Assembly (NCBI GenBank): GCA_009901575.1
Contig: WXYP01000002.1
Span: forward strand, 558,001 to 622,000
Reading direction: 5' to 3'
Length of the DNA stretch: 64,000 nt
Source: Flavobacteriaceae bacterium R38
GTDB lineage: Bacteria > Bacteroidota > Bacteroidia > Flavobacteriales > Flavobacteriaceae
Below, in pieces: positions 53,621 to 63,500 of the stretch. Each line of letters begins with the position of its first letter. The stretch's first letter is position 1. Under the pieces are notes generated by a model. The model was not told the DNA's origin. It saw only the letters and a list, made by a program, of their open reading frames with translations, and searched no databases. Made by a program: the position numbers and the translations under genes.

Positions 53621-53623
53621 TAA

Positions 53624-54697
53624 TTATCCTTTCAAATCGATATGCAATTTTACTAAATAACTATCATCTAAGTCTTCAACTTCTAACTGATATTCGTTAG
53701 GGTAATTCAATTCAAGTTGTCGTTTTAGATTATAATTACCTATTCCTTTTTTGACTGTATTCTTTTTAGCTGTTTTAGCTTTCTTATTAAAAACCTCAAC
53801 ATAAAGAGTTTCTTTATTAACAACTAAATCGATTACTATTTCACCATCTTCTATATTACCTCCAATACCATGCTTAAAGGCATTTTCTACTATGGGAAAT
53901 AAAGTAAAAGGAGCTATTTGATTATTAGAATTTTCACTTCCCTTGTAATTAAAAATTATGTTTAAATTATCTCCATAACGCAATTTTTCCAGGCTTATAA
54001 AATCTTCTATCAATTCTACTTCCTTATGTATAGGGATTTCCTTTTCATTACTTTGATACAGCATAAAATCTAATAATTCTGATAGTTTTATAACCACTTT
54101 AGGAGCTATATCAGATTTAGCTAAAGTCAGGGCATATAGACTATTAAGCGTATTAAACAGAAAATGAGGTTGTATTTGTGCTTTTAAAAATTTAAGTTCG
54201 TTGGCTACTTTTTCTTTCTTTAGAACTTCAATTTTATGTTTTTCTTCGAACCTGCTTTTAAAAGCTTTTATCATTAACATCAAGAATGCATAAACATAAA
54301 CTCCTGGAAAATACACTGAAAATAAGTAGGCTGAATCAGATAAAATTTCTGCGATAGTTTCCTGGCTAAAATCTTCCCGAACAAAAGGCTCTACTATATA
54401 AACAATGCCTATTCTGGCTAAAGCAGAAAAAACATAAATAGAGAATATCACAGATACTCCAAAAACTAAATAATGTTTTTTAAAAAGCAGTTTAGGGATT
54501 TGATAATAATTCAACAAATATGCAGCTGCAATTTGAGAAGGGAGCATTGCCAGGTAATTGAATCTATGCTCACTAAACGACCCTGTATTCAAACTTGAAA
54601 GAATAGTAAACATGAAAAAGAAAGAGCACCAAAACAAAAAATGAGTTATAACTCTGTTTTGAAGGATATAATCGATAAATATTCTACGCTTATCCAT
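53624..54697 (-). CDS. LytS-like sensor histidine kinase
   Basis: A 357-residue kinase with about four membrane segments (residues 15-150), a coiled linker and the His_kinase domain: QIQPHFLFNTLNSLYAL holds the phosphorylated His, LFPIVENAFKHGIGG the N box, KGIGNYNLKRQLEL the G box. It phosphorylates the LytTR regulator immediately downstream. Signal unknown. Divergent from the ankyrin gene across 242 bp. Confidence 0.93.
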   Translation of the reverse strand: MDKRRIFIDYILQNRVITHFLFWCSFFFMFTILSSLNTGSFSEHRFNYLAMLPSQIAAAYLLNYYQIPKLLFKKHYLVFGVSVIFSIYVFSALARIGIVYIVEPFVREDFSQETIAEILSDSAYLFSVYFPGVYVYAFLMLMIKAFKSRFEEKHKIEVLKKEKVANELKFLKAQIQPHFLFNTLNSLYALTLAKSDIAPKVVIKLSELLDFMLYQSNEKEIPIHKEVELIEDFISLEKLRYGDNLNIIFNYKGSENSNNQIAPFTLFPIVENAFKHGIGGNIEDGEIVIDLVVNKETLYVEVFNKKAKTAKKNTVKKGIGNYNLKRQLELNYPNEYQLEVEDLDDSYLVKLHIDLKG

Positions 54698-54875
54698 ATG
54701 TGGTCATAAAATTAGTCATTATAATAAAATAGTTGTTCTTAAATCTATCAAACAGCAATACCTACGTACAGAATACTCTTTTGTGTCTATTAAACCTTGT
54801 TTTGAGTAAAATATCCTTCTAATAGTCGCAATGTCCTATTGGTCTACTTTTTTAAAAATGAATGTTTTCTGTAAA

Positions 54876-54883
54876 TACATTTG
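54876..54883 (+). promoter_or_regulatory. Candidate -7 box for the ankyrin/serine-hydrolase operon
   Basis: TACATTTG matches TAnnTTTG 57 nt before the ATG at 54940. A T-run but no TTG occupies the -33 zone. Confidence 0.4.
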
Positions 54884-54939
54884 AACCGGTTAAATAAAGA
54901 AGGCTTCTATTATTAATTCAAATCAAAAAACATAAAATC

Positions 54940-55902
54940 ATGAAAAATATATTCATTTTACTCGCACTGTTATTAACACATTCATCTATTACATCGCAAT
55001 CATGTGAAGATCTTTTAAAAGCTGTAAAGGCAAATGACATGACCAAAGTTCAACTGCTTTTAAAAACAGTAAATCCTAATTGTAGTTATGCGGGCACACT
55101 ACAACCCCGTTCCCCTCTTGGTATGGCAACAGCTAACGAAAACTTAGCTATGGTGAAATTATTAATGAAAAATGAGGCTAAAGCTTCTTATCGATATAAA
55201 AGAGATGCCAGTCCTTTGATGATAGCTGCACAAAGAGGAAATTATGAGCTATCAAAATACTTAATCAGTAAAGGAGCCGATGTAAACAGAAAAGTTTATG
55301 GAGATGGTACTCCTTTAATAGCTGCCGTCAGAGGTAAAAATGTCGATATTGTAAAACTATTCTTAAATCAAGGAGCCAACCCGAATACAAGTATCAATGG
55401 AGACGGAAATCCTTTAATTCTTGCCAGTAAATCTGATACCCCTGAAATTCTAACCGTTTTAATGTCTCATGCCGGAGATATTGACAAAGAAACCATTGGA
55501 GACGGAACCGCTTTAATTCATGCTGCATCTGTAGGAAACTTAACTATGGTAAAAACAATTGTCAAGCTAGGAGCAGATGTGAATAAAAAAAGTAGCAGAG
55601 ATGGGAATCCGTTAATAAATGCAGCTAAAAATGGTCATCTTGAAGTTGTAAAGTTTTTAGTGACTTCTGGAGCCAATGTAGATTCATTTGTTATGGGAGA
55701 TGAAACACCATTAATAAGGGCTGCCTGGAGCGGACACCTGGAAGTGGTTAAATATCTTGTTGAAAATGGTGCAGATATTAATAAAAAAGTACGGGATCGT
55801 TATTCGCTAATTTCAGAAAAGAGAACTGCCTTAAAAATGGCAAGACGAGGGAAACATCAGGAGGTTGTCGATTATTTAATCAGTAAAGGAGCTAAAGAAT
55901 AA
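54940..55902 (+). CDS. Exported ankyrin-repeat protein
   Basis: A 320-residue protein with signal peptide (ending SSITSQ) followed by about eight ankyrin repeats. Clear units include SPLMIAAQRGNYELSKYLIS, TPLIAAVRGKNVDIVKLFLN, ALIHAASVGNLTMVKTIVK, PLINAAKNGHLEVVKFLVT and PLIRAAWSGHLEVVKYLVE, each with KGADVN-type loops. Several repeats begin with a GDGxP motif (GDGTP, GDGNP, GDETP), an unusual variant. Ankyrin proteins bind other proteins; here probably in the periplasm. Only 3 bp separate it from a serine hydrolase gene, so that enzyme is a candidate partner. Confidence 0.92.
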   Translation: MKNIFILLALLLTHSSITSQSCEDLLKAVKANDMTKVQLLLKTVNPNCSYAGTLQPRSPLGMATANENLAMVKLLMKNEAKASYRYKRDASPLMIAAQRGNYELSKYLISKGADVNRKVYGDGTPLIAAVRGKNVDIVKLFLNQGANPNTSINGDGNPLILASKSDTPEILTVLMSHAGDIDKETIGDGTALIHAASVGNLTMVKTIVKLGADVNKKSSRDGNPLINAAKNGHLEVVKFLVTSGANVDSFVMGDETPLIRAAWSGHLEVVKYLVENGADINKKVRDRYSLISEKRTALKMARRGKHQEVVDYLISKGAKE

Positions 55903-55905
55903 ACA

Positions 55906-57312
55906 ATGAAAAAAATGATTGTAATTATAAATTTTATATTCTTTCTATTGAGTAGTAACCTACAAGGTCAATCTACTCAAGATACTAAAAAAGAATATCC
56001 CGAAGTAGACACCATAGTAAACGCGTTTTTGAAACAAGCCAACTTACCTGGACTATCTATAGCGGTTAATAGAAACGGTAAAATTATCTATGCGCAAGGT
56101 TTTGGATATGCAGATGTGATATCTAAAGTTAAAATGTCTCCTCTTACGCAATTAAGAACTGCTTCGGTAGCCAAAGTAATTACAGCTACTGCATTGGGGA
56201 AATTATTATCCGAAGAGAAATTAAACTTAGACGCTCCAGTAAAAAAATACATTCCGTATATAAATGACAAATATGCGAACTTAACTACGCGTCAATTGGC
56301 CGGGCATACTTCTGGTATGCAGCATAGACCTAAAGGAACTTCTTATAAAAGAAAGCAATTCAGCACTATAAAAGAAACTATAGAACTTATGAATGCTCCT
56401 TTACTTTTTGCACCGGATACAGATTATGAATATTCTACACATGCATTTAATATATTAGCAGGAGTTATTGAAGGTGCTTCTGGTAAACGTTATACCGAAT
56501 ACTTAAATGAATCTATTTTTAAGCCGTTAAAGATGTATTATACTGCTCCCGAAAACATTAAACAATTGACAGATAAGGATGCAAAATTATATTATGTCAA
56601 AGAAGATAAACTCCGTGAAGACAAATTGACAAACGCCAGTTATAAAATTCCGGGAGCTGGTTTTAGAAGTACTCCAATAGATTTAGCAAAAATGATGAAT
56701 GCTTATACTACTGGTTTCCTTTCTCAAAAAGCAATAGATGAGTTATTTAAAAGTCATCAGCTTAAAAATGGGAAAAAGACAAATGTCGGAATTGCCTGGA
56801 GGTCTTCTATTGATATTTTTGGGCATCCGGTAATTGAACATGCAGGTAAATGGAGGGGAGCCAGAACAGTTATCGTATATTATCCCGAAGAAAAATTAAG
56901 TGTGTCATTAATGATTAATGCAGACTGCCCTGTATACATAGAAGAAACCGCACACATTTTAGCACAGTTTTTTAGAGATGATGATAAAAAGTTATTTAAA
57001 AAGCATACATATAACCACAAAATCGAGTTAACATCTGGAAAAGGTGAAAACAGAAAAGTATTTAAAGGAAAGTTATCTTTAGAAGGGTTACAAGGTTCTT
57101 TGAAAGTTGATACTGATAATTTCTTAAAATCTAACCCGATATATCGTTTGAAAAAAGAGCATCATTATACGCTTGTAACGCGTCATGGATTATTATTTTT
57201 AGAATTATCCGATAGTTCGGATTTTAATGGGCAGTTATTCATATATGGAAGCAGGAACAAAATCAATCCGAAACACAACACTCCTGCTTTATCATTTGTA
57301 CCAATAAACTAA
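55906..57312 (+). CDS. Exported serine hydrolase (class C beta-lactamase-like)
   Basis: A 468-residue protein with signal peptide (ending SNLQGQ). The beta-lactamase-related domain shows RTASVAKVITA (SxxK), EYSTHAFNILAG (Tyr motif with Ser) and IEHAGKWRGA (HxG motif), closest in pattern to LACTB-like hydrolases. A C-terminal ~120-residue beta domain (residues ~350-468) follows. It acts outside the cytoplasm, substrate unknown. Coupled to the ankyrin-repeat gene by a 3-bp gap and ended by a strong terminator. Confidence 0.9.
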   Translation: MKKMIVIINFIFFLLSSNLQGQSTQDTKKEYPEVDTIVNAFLKQANLPGLSIAVNRNGKIIYAQGFGYADVISKVKMSPLTQLRTASVAKVITATALGKLLSEEKLNLDAPVKKYIPYINDKYANLTTRQLAGHTSGMQHRPKGTSYKRKQFSTIKETIELMNAPLLFAPDTDYEYSTHAFNILAGVIEGASGKRYTEYLNESIFKPLKMYYTAPENIKQLTDKDAKLYYVKEDKLREDKLTNASYKIPGAGFRSTPIDLAKMMNAYTTGFLSQKAIDELFKSHQLKNGKKTNVGIAWRSSIDIFGHPVIEHAGKWRGARTVIVYYPEEKLSVSLMINADCPVYIEETAHILAQFFRDDDKKLFKKHTYNHKIELTSGKGENRKVFKGKLSLEGLQGSLKVDTDNFLKSNPIYRLKKEHHYTLVTRHGLLFLELSDSSDFNGQLFIYGSRNKINPKHNTPALSFVPIN

Positions 57313-57320
57313 GTAATCAA

Positions 57321-57346
57321 AAAAGCCCGGAATTAACCGGGCTTTT
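57321..57346. terminator. Bidirectional intrinsic terminator
   Basis: AAAAGCCCGG pairs with CCGGGCTTTT (10 bp, GC-rich core) around a 6-nt loop, with A/T flanks on both sides. It lies between the serine hydrolase and the convergent TonB receptor genes. Confidence 0.92.
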
Positions 57347-57374
57347 ATCTTCTTTTTATATGAGTTTCTTGTTT

Positions 57375-59681
57375 TTAGAAATTCACTGATAATTTAAATC
57401 GTGCCTGGAATGGAGTACCCGGAGTAAAAGTAATCTCTTCTACAGGTTCTGCTTCATCAAACAATCTTGTTTCTGTAGCAAATTGAGTTTCGTTCCACTC
57501 AACATCAAACAGGTTTTCTATAACTAATCCTATGTTCCAGTTTTTTGCAAAATTGTAATTCAAATTAAAATCGGTTACAAAATATCCTTCAGCGACAATA
57601 GAATCGTCTTCATTAGCCGGTCTGTCATCTAAATAACGATAGTTGATTCCTCCAGAGAATTTCCCCAGATTTTTTACAGTCAATCCACCAGCTGAAGTAA
57701 GGTCTGGAGCTAACGGGATAAAATCCTGTCCGTCTGGCTCATCTATACTTCTTGCTAAGGTATAGTTAATATCAGCATTTGCAAACAACCAGTCTGTAAT
57801 CTGATATCTCACTCCAAAATCAGCACCATACCTTCTGGAACGTCCACTAGGTTCTACAACTGCTTCATCTCCAACATATACAAATTCCTGTTCTAACCCT
57901 AAGCCCCATATTGCTGCATTTATAACTAATCTGTCTGTTGGCTTAAAAATAGTTCCCAAATCGGCACCAAAAGCAGATGGTAAAGTCTCTAAATTTTGAT
58001 CATTATTATTCGCTAAGCCTAAACCTTGTGGGTTAGTCACTACCCTACTATCATTAGAGTGAAAACCAAAACCTGCTTTAGCGTATAATTGAAGATTATT
58101 AGAAGGAGTGTAAAGAACATTTAATTTTGGACTGACGATTACATCGTCTACTTGTCTATTATCAAATCTATTAGGTTGATCCGGGCCATCTGGTCTGAAA
58201 CCAGAGATAAAATTGTCATATCCAAATCTGAAATAATCTAAACGAACTCCCGGAACAAAACTCCAGTTATTTACCTTGTAAGTAGCGCTGGCAAAAGCAT
58301 ATCCGTTTACTTCATCTACATCTCCAAAAGCTCTTCGCTCTAATAATTCCCTTCGGTTACGGGTAAAAGACAACTCTACATCATTAACATCATCATAACG
58401 GAAACCAATTCCTCCCTGAAAACTCAATTGTGCATTGTTATTTTGAAGATCGAAATTAGTTGAATATACAGTTTCTGCTCCAATAATAGTTCTACTCTCC
58501 GATTGTCTGATTTGATCCCCATCTACAGGGTTTCTCAAGAAAAAAGTAAAGTTAGAATACAATTCAAAGTCATATACAGATAAAAACGCCTTGGTTTTTA
58601 CAGAAGAATTCTCATTCAATTGTTTAAAATGTTTTAACCAGATATTAGATCTGCTTGTAATTCCACCTTCAGTACTATCAATAGCTCCAAATCGACCTAT
58701 GATTCCCTGGTCTACAGCTCGCTGAGGAATTTGTCCCGAAGCATCCCATCTACTTTGAAAGTGAGAAATAGATAACGTCAGCTCCTCATCTTTACGGTTG
58801 TTATAATTATAACGTCCTAACAAATTGATTCTATTAAAATTCTGAGAGGCATCAAATACTCCATCTGTCAAAGAAATCTCAGAAGCAATATAAGCACTGC
58901 TAAATTCACCTTCTGCTACTTTTAACAAACCTACAGCTCTTAAACTATTGAACTGTCCTACTTCTACTGAAATCAGGCTCTTATCAATTCTATCTTTGAT
59001 ATTTAAGTCTACATATCCTGCAGTATTAAAGTTTCCTTTATCTGCGTAGTAAAGTCCTTTTCCAAAATCAACATTTTCGATAGTTTCCGGAATTAAAAAA
59101 TGTAAATCAGCATATCCTTGTCCGTGTGCATGAGAAGGAAGGTTTACTGGTAATCCATCTACATTAATCGCTACATCTGTACCGTGATCAACATCAAATC
59201 CTCTTAAAAAGATCTGCTCTGCTTTACCACCACCGGCGTGTTGTCCAATAATTAAACCAGGTACCTTTCTCAAAATTTCTTGAGAAGATTTTACCGGATT
59301 GGTTTTTATATCTACATCTACAATTTTACTCAAAGCATTAATTTTAGAAACTAACACCACCTGATCTAATGATACTGCAGCTTCTTTTAAAACAATCTCT
59401 ATATCCTGGTCTAACTCTTTATCTGTTATAATGATCTCTTTGGTTTCAAATCCGAGAATATGGAAGTTCACTATATCATCTACCGATATTTCTAACTTAA
59501 AACCTCCTGAGATATCTGAATATGAATAACTCCCTGTGGTTTTGTTATATACTCCAACATTTTCTATTGGGGTACTACTCTCATCTACTATTCTTCCATT
59601 TAGATGATGAACTTCTTTTCTATCTTTTGCACTTAAGCTTCCTATAGCAATAAGGAAGAATAAGCATAATAACTTTTTCAT
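57375..59681 (-). CDS. TonB-dependent receptor, probably for a metal
   Basis: A 768-residue outer-membrane receptor. After the signal peptide comes a CarboxypepD_reg-like domain (~residues 25-105, LNGRIVDESSTPIENVGVYN is typical), a plug (~120-235: KVPGLIIGQHAGGGKAEQIF, RGFDVDHGTDVAINVDGLPV) and a 22-strand-type barrel ending in FQARFKLSVNF. The plug segment LPSHAHGQGYADLHF is unusually His-rich and reminiscent of the zinc receptor ZnuD. With the His-rich protein encoded upstream, metal (zinc or copper) uptake is the best guess. It needs TonB/ExbBD, not in this window. Confidence 0.92.
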   Translation of the reverse strand: MKKLLCLFFLIAIGSLSAKDRKEVHHLNGRIVDESSTPIENVGVYNKTTGSYSYSDISGGFKLEISVDDIVNFHILGFETKEIIITDKELDQDIEIVLKEAAVSLDQVVLVSKINALSKIVDVDIKTNPVKSSQEILRKVPGLIIGQHAGGGKAEQIFLRGFDVDHGTDVAINVDGLPVNLPSHAHGQGYADLHFLIPETIENVDFGKGLYYADKGNFNTAGYVDLNIKDRIDKSLISVEVGQFNSLRAVGLLKVAEGEFSSAYIASEISLTDGVFDASQNFNRINLLGRYNYNNRKDEELTLSISHFQSRWDASGQIPQRAVDQGIIGRFGAIDSTEGGITSRSNIWLKHFKQLNENSSVKTKAFLSVYDFELYSNFTFFLRNPVDGDQIRQSESRTIIGAETVYSTNFDLQNNNAQLSFQGGIGFRYDDVNDVELSFTRNRRELLERRAFGDVDEVNGYAFASATYKVNNWSFVPGVRLDYFRFGYDNFISGFRPDGPDQPNRFDNRQVDDVIVSPKLNVLYTPSNNLQLYAKAGFGFHSNDSRVVTNPQGLGLANNNDQNLETLPSAFGADLGTIFKPTDRLVINAAIWGLGLEQEFVYVGDEAVVEPSGRSRRYGADFGVRYQITDWLFANADINYTLARSIDEPDGQDFIPLAPDLTSAGGLTVKNLGKFSGGINYRYLDDRPANEDDSIVAEGYFVTDFNLNYNFAKNWNIGLVIENLFDVEWNETQFATETRLFDEAEPVEEITFTPGTPFQARFKLSVNF

Positions 59682-59693
59682 TTTTTTAATTCT

Positions 59694-59709
59694 GTAATAT
59701 TATAATTTC
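59694..59709. promoter_or_regulatory. AT-rich palindrome-like site 12 bp upstream of the TonB receptor
   Basis: GTAATATTATAATTTC, read on the other strand GAAATTATAATATTAC, partly resembles the Zur-box core (GTTATAATATAAC) of other bacteria. It is AT-rich in an AT-rich genome and may be chance. Listed because the downstream gene looks like a zinc receptor. Confidence 0.2.
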
Positions 59710-59890
59710 TGTAATTGTATAGCTGCAATCTTTTTAATCCTTTTTAAATAATTGCAGTAAAATAAATAGGAAACTTCTATAATTGTATTTTTCTAAAAAA
59801 TTGCAATAGTTGTCCATTCTCAAAAGTTTAAAGCTTTTAAGTGTTTAGAAATCAACAATACATTCACAATTTAATTTTAGAAAAGAAGTT

Positions 59891-60406
59891 TTATGAATTT
59901 TTGGGAGGCTGTTCTAATTGTTTTTGGAAACCATTAAGAAGATCTGTTTTAATATTCCAATAAACTTTCTGAGACGCTACAATGTTTCCTTTATGCAGGT
60001 AATCATCATAAAACACTATGTGTTTATCTACTTTTATACGAAATGAATCCGGACTATCATCAGAATCCGGCACATCAAATAATGAGTAAATAAAATCGAT
60101 TATTTGGTGTTCATGATCATGATTATTTAACTCATCATGAGTATGAGTATCTTTAATATCCTTTTTATAAAGTACAACAGGCTCTGAATGTGTCTTAACA
60201 TGTGTATGATCTTTTAAACTATGATCGTCATTTAAATGATCTGTTTCAGCTATGTTTAATGATGATTCATGAGCATTAAGATTATGAGAGATATTATGCA
60301 ATAAAATATTAAACTGCTCGTGTAGCGGTCCTGCTAAATAGAACATACTCATCACAACAGCAATGCTTTTGATAATGTATGGTTGTATGTTCTCTTTAAA
60401 ATTCAA
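59891..60406 (-). CDS. His-rich membrane-anchored or exported protein
   Basis: A 171-residue protein with a hydrophobic N-terminal segment (IIKSIAVVMSMFYLAG) and a His/Asp-rich middle (DHLNDDHSLKDHTHVKTH; DTHTHDELNNHDHEHQ), a composition that binds Zn, Cu, Ni or similar metals. The C-terminal half is acidic then mixed (DDSPDSFRIKVDKHIVFYDD). I recognise no family. It is upstream of the TonB receptor on the same strand (209 bp apart), as a possible metal scavenger or chaperone for it. A TAAATTTG box lies about 27 nt upstream of the start. Confidence 0.7.
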   Translation of the reverse strand: MNFKENIQPYIIKSIAVVMSMFYLAGPLHEQFNILLHNISHNLNAHESSLNIAETDHLNDDHSLKDHTHVKTHSEPVVLYKKDIKDTHTHDELNNHDHEHQIIDFIYSLFDVPDSDDSPDSFRIKVDKHIVFYDDYLHKGNIVASQKVYWNIKTDLLNGFQKQLEQPPKNS

Positions 60407-60432
60407 TTTATCTTTTATGTTTTAATCACTCA

Positions 60433-60440
60433 CAAATTTA
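60433..60440 (-). promoter_or_regulatory. Candidate -7 box for the His-rich gene
   Basis: Minus strand TAAATTTG matches TAnnTTTG, 27 nt before the ATG at 60406. No TTG at the standard -33 spacing. Confidence 0.36.
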
Positions 60441-60516
60441 TACGATAAAATGGCAAAGTGGGTTTTACTTTTTTAGTTTTTTTCTATAAAAAACACAATT
60501 TTAATACTTCTCAACC

Positions 60517-63500
60517 CTATAAGAATTCTATTATCGTTTTCTCGATATAATCTGCGTATGTGGTTATCGTTGGAAATTCAAAAATTTTGTTTAATGGCAA
60601 CGAAATCTCCAGCTGCTCCTGGATTTGTGTATTAATACGTAATGCAGCTAAAGAATCTCCTCCAATTTCAATGAAATTTGCAATCGTACTTATTTTCTTC
60701 AGGGGAAAGATCTCTTCCCATATTCCGGCAATTAATTCTTCTATTTCATTTTCCGGAGCTATATATTTCACTTCATTGTTTACACTGAGCAAATCGAATT
60801 TACTAACCAATTTCCTATCAACTTTTCCATTAGCAGATAGGGGTAGTTTTTCTAACTGTTTATATCCCGAAGGAACCATATATCTTGGCAGTTTTTTCGC
60901 TAAATAAAGTTGTAAATCGGATAATAAAACATCTTCTTTGGCACTAAAATAAGCTCCAAGGCTTTTTTCTCCATTTTCATTAACATTTGCTGTTACTACA
61001 CAATTATTAATACCAGGGTATTTGAGAATTATCGATTCAATCTCTCCTAATTCAATTCTGTAACCGTTTATTTTGACTTGAAAATCTGTTCTTCCTAAAT
61101 ATTCGAGTACTCCTTCTTCATTCCATCGAACAAGATCCTGAGTACGATATATCAATGTGTGTTTTTCAAACGGATTTTCAATAAACTTTTCCCTGGTAAG
61201 CGTTTCTTTTCCCAAATATCCGGATGCTAATCCTTTACCACTCAGGTAAAGTTCACCGGTTACTCCATGAGGAACAGGGTTTTTAAAATCGTCCAGAACA
61301 TAAGCTTTCATATTGTATATCGGACTTCCTATCGGAACATCCGGGCTATCGCTTCCGGGAGTAAATTTATGATACGTACAGCCAATTGTAGCTTCAGAAG
61401 GTCCATACTCATTAAATATCGAAACCGGATTGCCTTCAAATGCCTCATAAATATGATTTCCTAATTCTGTTTTAAAAGTATCTCCTGTGACTACGACTAC
61501 TTTAACCAGGCTGTCTTTTAATGATTTTCCTTTAATAAAGTTACCATGAGCCGGCGTAAGTTTAATAAAATCTACTTTGTTATCTTCTATAACATCTGTA
61601 ATAGCAATATCTATCTGATCACCTTTCTCCTGGTAAACGTGAATGGTGCCTCCACAAAGAAGGGGTAAAAAGACTGAATTTGCTGTAATATCAAATCCGG
61701 TGGTCGTAAATAATGGGATATTAGGTTGATTCGTATAGTCTATATACGCATCTTTTGTCCAATGAATATAGTTTGTCAGGCTCTCGTTTACAATCTGAAC
61801 CCCTTTAGGGTGACCTGTAGAACCCGAAGTATAAATTAAAAAAGCTGTACTTTTTATATTCGGAATGACAGCCAAGTTCGAAGATTCATACGCATCATAA
61901 TCAAAAGTGTCAATATCAATAATATTCGTATTCTCGTATATTTTAGAGGACGAATATTCATTATGTGTAATAACGGTCTTTGCTTGTGCATCGTTCAAAA
62001 TATATGAAATACGTTCTTGAGGATAATTTGTTGGAACAGGAATATAAGTTGCTCCTGTTTTTAAGACGGCCAAGACACTGATCACATATTCCGGAGACCG
62101 TTTAAGATAAATCGCAACATGACTCCCTTCTCCTATAGATTGCGACAGAAGGCAACGTGCTAACCGGTTCGCTTTATCGTTTAATTCCTTATACGTTAAA
62201 AAACGTTCCTTATGACGCACACTTATCGCATCTGGAGTTTTTTCTGCCTGTTTTTCAATTTGACTTATCAGACAAGAATTATCTGTAATTTGTGTATCAG
62301 TGTCATTAAAAACAGTTATCATTTGATGATACTCCTGATTCGAAAGTACAGGTTGGGCTAGTATCTCTTGATTTTTATTTTTAATAAAGGCGTCTAATAC
62401 ATTAATAAAATGTTCTGGTATTACTTTTTGTAAATCTTCATTAAACACCTCATTATTAAGGTCAAAATACAATGAAAATTCTCCGGTATTGTGAAAATCC
62501 TGTACATGTAATCGAAAATAATGTGCCGGGTCCTGATGCCCGGGATGCACCCATGAAGATGTTGTGTGAATCCCATTAAAATTTTCATGTACGGTATTTA
62601 TATAATTGAAAAGAACATTAAAATTCCTGTTTAATCTGGTATTGGAAAGTCCGGGTTGTACGTGTTTTAGAAAATCATTAGTTCCTATTTGTATTCGTTT
62701 CAATAAGGATAAAAAAGTATCGTTTTTTCTAACTGTTTCAGCAATTGGAAAAATCTCCACAAGATACCCGATCGTATCCTTAAAATCTCTTTTCATCCTA
62801 TTGTGGGAAGGCGTTCCCACAGAAAAACTTTCTTGTCCGCTAACCCTATATAAATAAGCAAAAAGAGCAGTTAAAAAAACATTATATAGTGAAAGATCTA
62901 ATGTCCATAACCGTATTCCTTTTTCGTTTGCTAATGCCTTGAGTTGATGGGATCGCTCTTTTCCGAGATTGACAACATGTCGTGTAGCTGCTGTTGATTG
63001 TTTTTTTGGAGTTTTATTCTGATACAATGCAAGCGTTGTAACATGTTCTTGCGCTTTTTCCTTCCAAAATTCTTTTTCTTTTACATAAGCCGATTCTGAT
63101 TGAGATTTTGCCTCAAAAGCTGTAAAATTACGATATGGTCCAATTGATACTGCCACTTCCTGGTCTTTATTGAGAAGTTTGGAATACAATTCGGATACTT
63201 TTGAAAAAAGAACTGCTTTACTCCAGGCATCGGTAATTAGGTGATGCTGATTGAAATACCATATATAATGTTCTGCATTTATTTTAATAAGCACACTATC
63301 ATAAAGACATTTAGACAAGTCAAAAAGCTGTTTTTTACGTTCAGTTTCCCATTTATTATATGTTTCTATCGGATTTTGATGTTGAGAATGATCTACAAAC
63401 ATCATCTCACCAGGCATCTCACCCTTTATCTTTTGATAGGGTTGTCCTTTTTCTTCGTAAAAAGTGAATTGTAATGCCTCACTGTTTTGTGCAACAATTT

